Shown here in pieces: positions 6,304 through 13,250 of a DNA stretch of 13,811 bases. Made by a program: the position numbers and the translations under genes. Under the pieces are notes generated by a model. That model was not told the origin of the DNA. It did no database searches and saw only the letters and a program-made list of their open reading frames with translations. The stretch comes from Verrucomicrobiota bacterium (GTDB lineage Bacteria > Verrucomicrobiota > Verrucomicrobiia > Opitutales > Opitutaceae). Where the stretch lies: contig JAEXPG010000006.1 of the NCBI GenBank assembly GCA_023447015.1, positions 1 to 13,811 on the forward strand, given 5' to 3'. Each line of letters starts with the position of its first letter. Position 1 is the stretch's first letter.

Positions 6304-6519
6304 TCACCTCGTTGGCCCGCGGCGATTTTTGGCCAATTGGCTCCGCATCTCGGCGATCTCTGCTGCGGTATTTTGCGCCGCCGCGGGTTTGGGCGAGTCG
6401 TTGGCAGATGTGGCACCTTTCCCCATGCACAGCATCAGCGATGCGCCCCCACCTGAGCAAAGCGCGAGGATGTCGGCGTCAGTGCCGCGGGAGGGGGGAT
6501 CTTTTCGGTTCTTCTTCAT
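6304..6519 (-). CDS. Possible small protein, 71 aa, between integrase and mobilization genes
   Basis: Starts ATG at 6519, 37 bp beyond the recombinase stop on the same strand. MKKNRKDPPSRG is basic, GGGASLMLCMGKGA is small-residue rich, and AAEIAEMRSQLAKNRRG would form an amphipathic, basic helix. Third codon positions are GC-rich, as expected for a coding frame here. No family, signal peptide or clear ribosome binding site is seen. Small basic proteins next to integrases are sometimes excisionases, but no winged-helix pattern is visible, so no role is assigned. A longer ORF on the other strand (5996-6544) covers it and looks less protein-like. Confidence 0.35.
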   Translation of the reverse strand: MKKNRKDPPSRGTDADILALCSGGGASLMLCMGKGATSANDSPKPAAAQNTAAEIAEMRSQLAKNRRGPTR

Positions 6520-6556
6520 TTCGATGGCCGAGAGGTCGGCTTGAGGGAGGGCTCGA

Positions 6557-7780
6557 CTATGCCGCTTTCGCGTTTGGCGTAGGCATTTCTACGGGTTTCG
6601 AAGATGTCGTATCTGGCGACTTGGGCGTGCCTGCGGCAGTCGTGGGCTGGATTGCGTAGAGCGCCTCGGTCATGGTCGTGGACCACCGCCCGAGGTAGTG
6701 CTTCCTTATCATCGACTCGCTGTTTCCGACCGCAATCGCGACTTGGGCGAGACTTGCTTGTGGGGCATAGCACATCGCAGAGATCGCAGTGTGACGGAGC
6801 ACGTCCGCGGTGAGGTTGTGGCGCTTCCTGATTTTCGCCCAAGCGCGTTCCGCCGCTGTCGCCGAGGAGGAGGGCCAGAGGCCTTTTCCGGGTATGAGGT
6901 AGGTGTCCAGCCATGTTTTCAGCGGCCCCGCGTACGGCACAATTCGAGTGCCATTCGACTTTCCGTAGACCTCGACCCCGCCGGGGTGGATTACCGATTT
7001 CCCATCCCGAAGATCGGCGTCGAGGCGATTGGCTTCGCCTTCGCGTGTACCGGGCCGCAAGCCGCAGAAGACGCACATCGTGGCATATGGCAGCCACGCT
7101 GGATCGGTCTTCTCGAGGTCTCGGAGGAGGGCCTCGACCTGGCTCGGTTGGAGGATCTGCGGGAGGCCTCGGGCGATCTTCCTGCGCTCGATTTCTGTGG
7201 CTGGATTGGCGCTTAGGTGGCGCTTTTGGACGCACCATGACAGGAAGGTCGAGATGTCGCCGAGAAGCCCGTTGTAGGTCGAGGGAGAAGTATCCTCGGC
7301 GAGTGTGGCGAGTAGTTGCTCCACCTCGTCACGTGTGATGTTGCCCAACTCTGTGCGCCCCGAGGAAGCGGCCAAACGAGCAGCGGCTTTGGCGACATTT
7401 GAGATCTGAGAGGTGGAGATTCCGACGCGTTCGCGGTCGCTCTTGTACCGCTCGATAACATCAGCCCAGAGCGCAACAGATGGTCGCTTGTGGTGTGCGA
7501 CTGCGAACTTCACAGCCTGGCGGAGGGTGAGTCCGAGGTGAGGATTGTCTTTGATCTCGAGATACGCGGCTTCTGCGTCACCGAGCTCTGCTGGGGTCAG
7601 GCGAGTGAGTAGTTGGCGTAGTTCCTCGCTGCGACCGGTCAGCCACTGCGACGCAATCAATCGCGCTTCTGCGAGGGTAGAAACGACCTTGCGGCGATCC
7701 CGCCCCTGAAGCCGGGCACGTACTTCGTGCCGCCCGCTTGGGAGCTTTTTGATCGTCGGAGGTTGTTTCGGTCTACCCAC
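6557..7780 (-). CDS. Tyrosine recombinase (integrase) of the mobile element
   Basis: A 407-aa site-specific recombinase expected to integrate and excise the element at tRNA-Cys. Residues about 1-70 form an arm-binding-type domain, 100-190 a SAM-like core-binding domain (LWADVIERYKSD ... STYNGLLGDISTFLSWCVQKRHLSANPA) and 205-380 the catalytic domain. Catalytic candidates are the box I Arg in FCGLRPGT (R242), the beta-hairpin Lys in VYGKSNGTR (K274), DVLRHT (D326, R329, H330) and GNSESMIRKHYLG with nucleophile Y362. The His of HxxR is Asp here and the His of the GH motif is Asn; the GNS..M..KHY form resembles the GHS..M...HY seen in verrucomicrobial integrases. I chose GTG at 7780 (VGRPKQPPTIKKLPSGRHEV); the longer frame would start inside the tRNA gene and is rejected. 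No strong ribosome binding site. It reads away from the tRNA. Confidence 0.88.
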   Translation of the reverse strand: MGRPKQPPTIKKLPSGRHEVRARLQGRDRRKVVSTLAEARLIASQWLTGRSEELRQLLTRLTPAELGDAEAAYLEIKDNPHLGLTLRQAVKFAVAHHKRPSVALWADVIERYKSDRERVGISTSQISNVAKAAARLAASSGRTELGNITRDEVEQLLATLAEDTSPSTYNGLLGDISTFLSWCVQKRHLSANPATEIERRKIARGLPQILQPSQVEALLRDLEKTDPAWLPYATMCVFCGLRPGTREGEANRLDADLRDGKSVIHPGGVEVYGKSNGTRIVPYAGPLKTWLDTYLIPGKGLWPSSSATAAERAWAKIRKRHNLTADVLRHTAISAMCYAPQASLAQVAIAVGNSESMIRKHYLGRWSTTMTEALYAIQPTTAAGTPKSPDTTSSKPVEMPTPNAKAA

Positions 7781-7854
7781 CCTGATAACGTAGCCCAGGG
7801 TACCCGTGGGAATTTCTGGCGGAATTTGTGGTAGAGGGGGTGCCTCGCGCTCCG

Positions 7855-7880
7855 TAAGTCCCTGTCCTTTTAGGGACTTA
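7855..7880. repeat. Perfect 9-bp inverted repeat with 8-bp spacer beside the tRNA 3' end (att core candidate)
   Basis: TAAGTCCCT (7855-7863) and AGGGACTTA (7872-7880) are exact reverse complements around the 8-bp spacer GTCCTTTT. The spacing matches recombinase half-sites flanking an overlap region. The repeat sits between the integrase start and the tRNA, with only 3 bp between it and the encoded CCA. Read on the minus strand it would be a hairpin after the tRNA, but no T-run follows, so a terminator is less likely. Confidence 0.5.
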
Positions 7881-7883
7881 GCT

Positions 7884-7958
7884 TGGAGGCGCGGGCCGGA
7901 ATCGAACCGGCGCATAGAGGTTTTGCAGACCTCGGCCTTACCACTTGGCTACCGCGCC
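7884..7958 (-). tRNA. tRNA-Cys (GCA)
   Basis: On the minus strand a complete cloverleaf can be read: acceptor GGCGCGG/CCGCGCC, D arm GCCAAGTGGTAAGGC, anticodon stem GAGGT/ACCTC with loop CTGCAAA (anticodon GCA), short variable loop TATGC, and T arm GCCGG-TTCGATT-CCGGC, followed by discriminator T. The next three bases on that strand are CCA (7886-7884), so CCA is genome-encoded. The integrase gene of the mobile element lies just beyond the 3' end, the usual relation for a tRNA used as an attachment site. Confidence 0.96.
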
Positions 7959-8171
7959 ATGCCTCAAGCAGGGCGGCACGATTTGCGGCGAGGCGCGCGT
8001 GCGCAAGACCTTTTTCCGGATCGCCCCGGCGCGGGCGTAGCCCCGGGCCAGCCGAGTGTTGGCGGGGACCTGGATTCGCAGGAGAACGGGCACGGTCCGG
8101 CGGTCGGAGTGGGAGGAGGCCACATCGGGCCGGCCGGAGAATCCGGGGTGGCTCACCTCGCGGCTTGCCAG

Positions 8172-8188
8172 CGGGGCACGACGCCCCG
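8172..8188 (+). promoter_or_regulatory. Leader hairpin upstream of thrH
   Basis: CGGGGC-ACGAC-GCCCCG (8172-8188) is a strong 6-bp stem that ends 14 bp before the thrH GTG and is followed by TTTG. A smaller GGTG-GCT-CACC hairpin lies about 25 bp upstream. It could limit access to the start codon or act as an early terminator. It does not match a riboswitch class I know. Confidence 0.3.
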
Positions 8189-8202
8189 TTTGATGGGCGG
8201 AA

Positions 8203-8814
8203 GTGAAGCAAAGCATCGTCACCCTCGACATGGAGGGCGTTCTCACGCCCGAAATCTGGATCGCTGTCGCCGAGAAGACCGGCATTCCCGAGCTGCGTCG
8301 CACCACGCGCGACGAACCGGACTACGACAAGCTGATGCACTACCGGATGGAGATCCTCGACCGGCACAGCATCACGTTGTCGCACATCCAGGAGGTGATC
8401 GGCACGCTGCGTCCGCTCCCGGGGGCGCTGGAGTTTCTGGACACGCTGCGCGCCGAAGTGCAGCTGATCATCCTCTCTGACACCTTCGAGCAGTTCGCGC
8501 AGCCGCTGCTCAAGCAGCTCGGCCGGCCGACGCTGTTCTGCCACCGGCTGATCGTGGACAACGACCGGATCGTGGGCTACCGGCTGCGCATGCCCGACCA
8601 GAAGCGGGAGTCGGTGAAGGCGCTGAAGGCGCTCAACTACCGGGTGATCGCCGGCGGCGATTCGTTCAACGACACGTCGATGCTCTGCGAGGCGGACCAC
8701 GGTTTCCTGTTCCATGCGCCGGAGAACGTGATCAAGCAGTTCCCGCAGCTGCCGGCGGTGCACGACTACGCGACGTTCCTGCAGCTGATCCGCGAGAAGA
8801 TCGCGTTGGCGTAA
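8203..8814 (+). CDS. thrH: Bifunctional phosphoserine phosphatase / homoserine phosphotransferase ThrH
   Basis: A 203-aa HAD-superfamily enzyme that resembles ThrH of Pseudomonas aeruginosa along its whole length. It removes phosphate from L-phosphoserine and can pass it to homoserine, linking serine and threonine synthesis in the cytosol. Motif I is LDMEGVLTPEIW, with nucleophile D9 and Glu at 11 in place of the usual second Asp, a ThrH hallmark. Motif II is LSDTFEQF (S92), motif III is K134 in MPDQKRESVKA, and motif IV is GGDSFNDTSML (D153, D157). YRVIAGGDSFNDTSMLCEADHGFLFHAPENVI is close to the P. aeruginosa protein as I remember it. Start GTG at 8203; GGGCGGAAG at 8195-8203 overlaps it and serves as only a weak ribosome binding site. 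Followed by its own terminator at 8889-8914 and convergent with the beta-barrel gene. Confidence 0.95.
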   Translation: MKQSIVTLDMEGVLTPEIWIAVAEKTGIPELRRTTRDEPDYDKLMHYRMEILDRHSITLSHIQEVIGTLRPLPGALEFLDTLRAEVQLIILSDTFEQFAQPLLKQLGRPTLFCHRLIVDNDRIVGYRLRMPDQKRESVKALKALNYRVIAGGDSFNDTSMLCEADHGFLFHAPENVIKQFPQLPAVHDYATFLQLIREKIALA

Positions 8815-8888
8815 GGCGCGGCTGCGCGGGTGTGACCGGCCGCCGTCGGGCCGATTGGCTCGAAGTGCTGCTGTGCCGCGGTGGCATG

Positions 8889-8914
8889 CTGCGGGATGGC
8901 CACCTGCGGTTTTT
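8889..8914 (+). terminator. Rho-independent terminator after thrH
   Basis: CTGCGGG (8889-8895) pairs with CCTGCGG (8903-8909), with two G-T wobbles, around a 7-nt loop, followed by five T (8910-8914). It lies 75 bp after the thrH stop. A second stem, CCGGAG-CCGC-CTCCGG (8940-8955), follows without a T-run. Confidence 0.6.
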
Positions 8915-8976
8915 CGGGATGCGGCGGACGTATCTTTCTCCGGAGCCGCCTCCGGTCCTGTCGCGTGGTGGGCAAC

Positions 8977-9004
8977 AAAAAGCCCCCGGTGGTGAACCGG
9001 GGGC
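8977..9004 (-). terminator. Rho-independent terminator of the beta-barrel gene
   Basis: On the minus strand GCCCCCGGT pairs perfectly with ACCGGGGGC (9004-8996 with 8990-8982) around a 5-nt loop, followed by TTTTT (8981-8977). It lies 22 bp after the stop codon of the 9026-10321 gene. Confidence 0.88.
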
Positions 9005-9025
9005 AGAAGGGGAGAAACGGCCGAT

Positions 9026-10321
9026 TCAGAACCGGGTGGTGATGCCGGTGCGGATGGCGGTGCCGGAACTGACCGACAAGTCGGCCGTCTGGTTGATGCC
9101 GGGGTACCGCAGGTGGATGTCGCGGGCGTAGTCCTCATGGCTGGCGCCGATGAAGAAACCGGTCCGGTTGGTGATGAAGGCGTCGAGCTCGCCGGCCACG
9201 AAGTAGCCCACCGTGCCGGTCACGACCGGATCGTTGCTGATCTTCTCATTGGTGAGCTCGAGGTAGGTATTGACCGTCGGGATGAGGTACCGCTCGTTCA
9301 TGATCAGTTCGGCGCCGAGCACCGTGAACGTGATGCCCGCGCTCGCCCGCACCGCGAAGTGCCGGCCCAGCTGGACGGCGAAGTAGGGACCGAAGCGGGC
9401 GGTCATGTACGCGCCCTTGACCTGCCAGTAGCCGATGACGTCGACCGGGTTCTCGGAATCGATGGTATCGGTGCGGTCGCCCGGGAGGTTGGGGAGTCGC
9501 TGGGCGGTCGTCCATGCCGTGACGTCCTTGCCATCCACTTTGACTCGCTCGTAGGTCGGGTAGCCGTCCGAATCGAGGATGACCTTGCCGTCGGCATCCT
9601 TCTTCAACTGCGTCACGTAGTACTCGTAGATGCCGGTGTAGCTGTCGCCGAAGGTGAGATCGGTGCCCAGGGTCACGCCGGCGAGGGAGTAGTAGTCGGT
9701 GTGGGTGCGCAGGTTGGCCTTGATGGTGCCGCTGGTCTTGCAATTGATGTTGCCGATCCCGCCGCCGAAGAGGAGGCCCCAGCTCATGATGCGGCTGCTG
9801 CCGAGCTCCCGGGAGATCTCGACGTCCCAGCCGGTGGACGAACTGTTATCCGCCTCGGCGGTCACATCCCGCGAGCTCACCTCGTAGGAGTGGAAGGCGA
9901 GAGACTTCCCCATCGTGGGGTGGTCGACCACCTGATCGGCCCGGGTGAAGGACCAGTAGTTGGTTTTGCCGTCGGGGTTCTCGACGTACTTGCTGTTGAT
10001 GTCGACGTTCGTGTCGAGCCGGACGGCGCCGTCGTGGTATTTCCGGACCTGCACCGTGGTGGTGTCGGCGCCCGGGGTGGCGTTGGTCGGGATCGAGCCG
10101 AGGCCGGAGAATTTCACCTTGGCCTTGCCGGAGATGCGCACGCCCACGGAGATCTGGTACGGCGGCGGGCGGTACTCGATCGGGATGAAGACTGCTTCCT
10201 CCGATTGGATCTTGCTGTTGTCGGCCGGCTTCGCCTGGGCGAAGAGGTTGGTGCTGCCGAGCAGCAGGCCGAGACAGGCGAGTGAACCGCAATAACGCGG
10301 AAGCAAAGCGGGCTTAACCAT
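9026..10321 (-). CDS. Secreted outer-membrane beta-barrel protein, family unrecognised
   Basis: A 431-aa product with a clear Sec signal peptide: basic start (MVKPALLPRYCG), hydrophobic core (LACLGLLLG) and a predicted cut after FAQA (residue 30). The mature part has many alternating, aromatic-flanked strands (WGLLFGGGIGNI, YMTARFGPYFAVQLGRHFAVRASAGITFTVLGAEL, VGYFVAGELDAFITNRTGFFIGASHE) and ends ITTRF with a terminal Phe, the usual signal for outer-membrane insertion. An Asp/Gly-rich, hydrophilic insertion (around KKDADGKVILDSDGYPTYE) probably forms a long loop. ATG at 10321 directly begins the signal peptide. Substrate and partners are unknown. Transcribed alone, with a candidate promoter upstream and a strong terminator downstream. 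I recall similar barrel proteins in Opitutaceae, but no named family. Confidence 0.8.
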   Translation of the reverse strand: MVKPALLPRYCGSLACLGLLLGSTNLFAQAKPADNSKIQSEEAVFIPIEYRPPPYQISVGVRISGKAKVKFSGLGSIPTNATPGADTTTVQVRKYHDGAVRLDTNVDINSKYVENPDGKTNYWSFTRADQVVDHPTMGKSLAFHSYEVSSRDVTAEADNSSSTGWDVEISRELGSSRIMSWGLLFGGGIGNINCKTSGTIKANLRTHTDYYSLAGVTLGTDLTFGDSYTGIYEYYVTQLKKDADGKVILDSDGYPTYERVKVDGKDVTAWTTAQRLPNLPGDRTDTIDSENPVDVIGYWQVKGAYMTARFGPYFAVQLGRHFAVRASAGITFTVLGAELIMNERYLIPTVNTYLELTNEKISNDPVVTGTVGYFVAGELDAFITNRTGFFIGASHEDYARDIHLRYPGINQTADLSVSSGTAIRTGITTRF

Positions 10322-10329
10322 GTGTTTTG

Positions 10330-10358
10330 GGTGTACGGAGTCGAAGAGTCTGGGTCAA
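10330..10358 (-). promoter_or_regulatory. Candidate sigma-70-type promoter of the beta-barrel gene
   Basis: Read on the minus strand, TTGACC (10358-10353) is separated by 17 bp from TACACC (10335-10330), 8 bp before the ATG. The expected transcript would start at or next to the start codon, implying a leaderless or very short-leader mRNA. The -10 match is moderate. Confidence 0.4.
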
Positions 10359-10564
10359 GAGTCGCGCGATGACTGCGCCAGAACTTCCGCTCCAGCACAA
10401 GAACCAAGCGTGACACTGCGATGGGAGCGGCGGAATCGCGTTTGGTTCCGGAAAAGGTGGGATGTGCTGCCTCCGCGCCGACAAGGCCGGCGCCTGTGCC
10501 CCGTACCGTCGGGCGCACGCACTGCAGCGCGGCGGGCAGACCGCGCCCCCCAGCTCGAACTGTG

Positions 10565-10587
10565 GCGGCCGGGGCGGCGCAGGCCGC
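10565..10587 (-). terminator. Weak hairpin after the aldo/keto reductase gene
   Basis: GCGGCC (10565-10570) and GGCCGC (10582-10587) form a 6-bp stem 18 bp beyond the reductase stop. There is no T-run, so it is at best a weak terminator. The rest of 10322-10604 is GC-rich intergenic DNA in which I see no gene. Confidence 0.25.
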
Positions 10588-10604
10588 AGAGTGGCGGATG
10601 CGCC

Positions 10605-11600
10605 TCAGGGCTGGGCGATGATCTGCTCGATCGTGGCGAGTTCGCCGGAGGAGAACTGGAGGTTCGCCGCGGCGCCGACGCAGTCTTCCACCTGGGCGGG
10701 CTTGCTGGCGCCGATGAGTGCGGAGGTGACAGCCGTGCGGCCGAGCAGCCAGGCGAGCGCCATCTGGGCGAGGGTCTGGCCGCGGGAGCGGGCCAACTCG
10801 TCGAGCTTGCGGGTCTTGGCCAGGACGGCGTCGGTCACGTGCTCGGGCCGGAGGAAACGCGGATCATGGCCGGCGCGCGAGTCGGTGGGGATGCCGGCAA
10901 AGTAGCGGTTGGTGAGGAGTCCCTTGGCGAGCGGGGAGAACGGGATGCAGCCGATGCCTTCCTTCTCCAGCAGCGGCAGCAGGTCGGCCTCGGGCCAGCG
11001 ATCGAGCATGCTGAACCGCGGCTGGTGGATGAGGCAGGGGATGCCGAGGGCGCGCAGGATGGCGAGGGCGCGGGCCGTCTGCGTATGGTCGTAGTTGGAG
11101 AGGCCGATGTAGAGCGCCTTGCCGCTGTGCACAGCGTGGGCGAGCGCCCCCATCGTTTCCTCGAGCGGGGTCTCCGGGTCGGGCCGGTGGTGGTAGAAGA
11201 TGTCGACGTAGTCCAAGCCCATCCGGCGCAGGGATTGGTCGAGGGAGGCGAGGAGGTATTTGCGTGACCCGAAGTCGCCGTACGGGCCGGCCCACATGTC
11301 GTACCCGGCTTTGGTGGAGATGATGAGCTCGTCGCGGTGGTGGACGAGATCGGTGCGCAGCATCCGGCCGAAGTTCTCCTCGGCGGAGCCGGGCGGGGGA
11401 CCGTAGTTGTTGGCCAGGTCGAAGTGGGTGACGCCGAGGTCGAAGGCGCGGCGGACGATGGCGCGGGCGTTCTCGTAGGAGTCGGCGCCGCCGAAATTGT
11501 GCCAGAGACCGAGGGAAATCAGGGGCAGCTTGAGGCCGGAGCGGCCGCAGCGGCGGTAGAGGCCGGGGTTCGAATAGCGGGACGCGGCAGGGAGGTACAT
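10605..11600 (-). CDS. Aldo/keto reductase, YghZ/L-glyceraldehyde-3-phosphate reductase type (AKR14-like)
   Basis: A 331-aa cytosolic NADPH-dependent reductase. The sequence closely follows E. coli YghZ: HFDLANNYGPPPGSAEENFGR, ELIISTKAGYDMW, GSRKYLLASLDQSLRRMGLDYVDIFY, EETMGALAHAVHSGKALYIGLSNY, and IPFSPLAKGLLTNRYFAGIP. The catalytic tetrad is D61, Y66, K97 and H138. The C-terminal SALIGASKPAQVEDCV segment is the cofactor-binding end of the barrel. YghZ reduces L-glyceraldehyde 3-phosphate and detoxifies methylglyoxal; the substrate here is inferred from similarity. The start at ATG 11600 gives the usual N-terminus MYLPAASRYSNPGLYRRCGRSG. The frame remains open upstream as far as 13250, but that part lies across the ffh gene and is not protein. 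It follows ffh by 188 bp on the same strand. Confidence 0.93.
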   Translation of the reverse strand: MYLPAASRYSNPGLYRRCGRSGLKLPLISLGLWHNFGGADSYENARAIVRRAFDLGVTHFDLANNYGPPPGSAEENFGRMLRTDLVHHRDELIISTKAGYDMWAGPYGDFGSRKYLLASLDQSLRRMGLDYVDIFYHHRPDPETPLEETMGALAHAVHSGKALYIGLSNYDHTQTARALAILRALGIPCLIHQPRFSMLDRWPEADLLPLLEKEGIGCIPFSPLAKGLLTNRYFAGIPTDSRAGHDPRFLRPEHVTDAVLAKTRKLDELARSRGQTLAQMALAWLLGRTAVTSALIGASKPAQVEDCVGAAANLQFSSGELATIEQIIAQP

Positions 11601-11759
11601 GGCGGGTGCAAGCAAACACCGAAACCGACGCGGCGAAAGGGGGAAACGGTTCGGACCCCGGGCGGGTCGACCGGTCCATGCATTGGTGAGTCGCGGCGAC
11701 GGGCGCGGGGGCGAGCGTCGTGCTCTCAACCGGGAACTGCCGTCGCGCGCCACCCGAGC

Positions 11760-11779
11760 CGGGCGTGTACGCGCGCCCG
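11760..11779 (-). terminator. GC-rich hairpin after ffh
   Basis: CGGGCG (11760-11765) pairs with CGCCCG (11774-11779), 9 bp beyond the ffh stop on the minus strand. No T-run follows, so termination would be weak or Rho-dependent. The remaining gap down to the reductase start (11601-11759) shows no gene. Confidence 0.3.
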
Positions 11780-11788
11780 ATCCGCGGA

Positions 11789-13132
11789 TCACATCTTCGG
11801 GAAACCGCCCTGGCGCTGCATGGCCTCCATCTGGCGCATCATCTTCGCGCCCTTCGCGCCGCGCATCATCCGCATGACCTTCTGCATCTGCTGGAACTGC
11901 TTGATGAGCTGGTTGACCTCCACGACCTTCACGCCGGCGCCGTTGGCGATGCGCAGGCGGCGGCTGCCGTTGAGCACCTCGGGTTTGCGGCGCTCCTGAT
12001 GGGTCATCGAGAGGATGATCGCCTCGGTGCGGGCCATCTGTTTCTCGGCGGAGTCGTCGAGCTTCACTCCGCTCATGCCGGGGAGCATGCCGAGGACCTT
12101 GTCCATCGAGCCGAGCTTCTTCACCTGCTGCATCTGCGCGAGGAAGTCCTCGAAGGTGAAGTCGGCCTTGCGGAGCTTCTCCGCCATCTGCTCGGCCTGC
12201 TTCTGGTCCATGACCTCCTGCGCCTTCTCGACGAGCGACACGACGTCGCCCATGCCGAGGATGCGCGAGGCCATGCGGTCGGGATGGAAAACTTCGAAGT
12301 CTTCGCTCTTCTCGCCGACGCCGACGAACTTGATCGGCACACCGGTGATGCTCTTCATCGAGAGCGCGGCGCCGCCGCGGGCGTCGCCGTCGAGCTTGGT
12401 GAGGACGAGGCCGGTGAGCTGGAGCGCCTCGTGGAAGGTGCGGGCGACGTTGACGGCCTCCTGGCCGAGCGCGCCGTCGGCGACGAGCAGCACTTCGTCG
12501 GGCTGGATGCGGGCGCGGAGCTGCTTCACCTCCTCGATGAGGTCGTGGTCGATCTGCAGGCGGCCGGCGGTGTCGAAAATGATGGCGTCGTGGGTGGCGG
12601 CGCGGGCGGCGGCGAGGGCGGTGGCGCCGAGCGCAGGGACGTCCTTGGAGACACGGTCGCCGAAGAAGCCGAGCTCGTTGGTCTTCGCCAGCATCTCGAG
12701 TTGGTCGATGGCGGCGGGGCGGTAGACGTCGCAGCCGACGACGGCGGGGCGATAGCCCTGTTTCTTGAGGAGGCGGCCGAGCTTGGCGGTGGTGGTGGTT
12801 TTGCCCGAGCCGTGGAGGCCGACCATCATGATCTTGAGCGGGCGCGCGCCGGAGAGCGCGGTGGAACCTTCGCCGAGCAGCTTCACCAACTCGTCGTGGA
12901 TGATCTTCACCACCTGCTGGCCGGGGGTGACGCTCTTGAGCACCTCCTGACCGACGCACTGGGTCTGCACGCGCTCGACGAACTCGCGGGCAACCTTGAA
13001 GTGCACGTCGGCGGAGAGCAGGGCGGTGCGCACTTCCTTGAGCGCGTCGGCCATGTTTTCCTCGGAAAGTTTGCCGACGCCACGGAGATTGCGGAGGGCG
13101 CTGCCCAGTTTTTCGGTGAGAGATTCGAACAT
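11789..13132 (-). CDS. ffh: Signal recognition particle GTPase Ffh (SRP54)
   Basis: A 447-aa protein of usual length. It binds signal sequences emerging from the ribosome together with SRP RNA and hands the complex to FtsY at the membrane. N domain 1-90 (MFESLTEKLGSALRNLRGVGKL). G domain about 98-295: P-loop GLHGSGKT (105-112), CDVYRPAA (134-141), DTAGR (187-191), TKLDGDARGG (245-254) and the conserved GVGEKSEDFEVFHPDRMASRILGMGD. The Met-rich M domain, about 300-447, includes FLAQMQQVKKLG, LGMLPGM, a SMTHQERRKPEVLNGSRRLRIANGAG segment (RNA-binding helix-turn-helix) and a tail with many Met and Lys. Position 107 is His where Gln is usual (GLQGSGKTT). ATG at 13132 gives the canonical N-terminus. 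The gene is complete and intact. Confidence 0.97.
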   Translation of the reverse strand: MFESLTEKLGSALRNLRGVGKLSEENMADALKEVRTALLSADVHFKVAREFVERVQTQCVGQEVLKSVTPGQQVVKIIHDELVKLLGEGSTALSGARPLKIMMVGLHGSGKTTTTAKLGRLLKKQGYRPAVVGCDVYRPAAIDQLEMLAKTNELGFFGDRVSKDVPALGATALAAARAATHDAIIFDTAGRLQIDHDLIEEVKQLRARIQPDEVLLVADGALGQEAVNVARTFHEALQLTGLVLTKLDGDARGGAALSMKSITGVPIKFVGVGEKSEDFEVFHPDRMASRILGMGDVVSLVEKAQEVMDQKQAEQMAEKLRKADFTFEDFLAQMQQVKKLGSMDKVLGMLPGMSGVKLDDSAEKQMARTEAIILSMTHQERRKPEVLNGSRRLRIANGAGVKVVEVNQLIKQFQQMQKVMRMMRGAKGAKMMRQMEAMQRQGGFPKM

Positions 13133-13250
13133 CGCCCGGCGAGTGAAACGGCTGCCCGCCGCGAATCAGCACAAATTTTCCGGCACGGCTTTCCGGCGGT
13201 TCCGCGCCCCTTTTGCCCGGCCGACGAGGCGTGCGAGTCTCCGGTGGCAC

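Larger units (their letters stand above)
2040..7883 (-). mobile_element. Putative integrative and mobilizable element at tRNA-Cys
   Basis: A tyrosine recombinase sits about 100 bp from the 3' end of a tRNA gene. It is followed on the same strand by a ribbon-helix-helix protein, a MobV-type relaxase and a DUF1173-like protein. Together these are the minimal parts of an integrative mobilizable element: integration, relaxosome and nicking. No VirB/TraG-type secretion genes or replication initiator are present, so a helper conjugation system would be required. The right boundary is the tRNA 3' end. The left boundary is not established: no convincing copy of the tRNA 3' end was found between 1 and 6500, so the element may end near 2040 or extend past the left edge of the window. 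Confidence 0.55.

Noticed and set aside
5996..6544. 182-aa plus-strand ORF with a hydrophobic stretch (ISAISAAVFCAAAGLG)
   Set aside because: Non-ATG start, Ser/Pro/Arg-rich first half, and antisense to a better small ORF; the hydrophobic run comes from Ala/Gly codons.
7781..7915. N-terminal extension of the integrase starting inside the tRNA gene
   Set aside because: The ATG lies within the tRNA sequence and the extension crosses the inverted repeat; the GTG at 7780 begins a typical integrase N-terminus.
8040..8202. Riboswitch in the thrH leader
   Set aside because: Apart from simple hairpins the sequence lacks the conserved cores of SAM, SAH, cobalamin or THF riboswitches.
7870..9138. 422-aa minus-strand ORF across tRNA-Cys and thrH
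   Set aside because: Overlaps a tRNA and a clearly recognised enzyme gene on the other strand, and has no domain features.
9113..10285. 390-aa plus-strand ORF opposite the beta-barrel gene
   Set aside because: Val/Gly/Glu-rich antisense shadow; the minus-strand frame has a signal peptide, beta strands, a promoter and a terminator.
11601..13250. Upstream extension of the aldo/keto reductase frame to 881 aa
   Set aside because: The extra 550 residues are Arg/Pro-rich and lie out of frame across ffh; the reductase has a normal family N-terminus at 11600.
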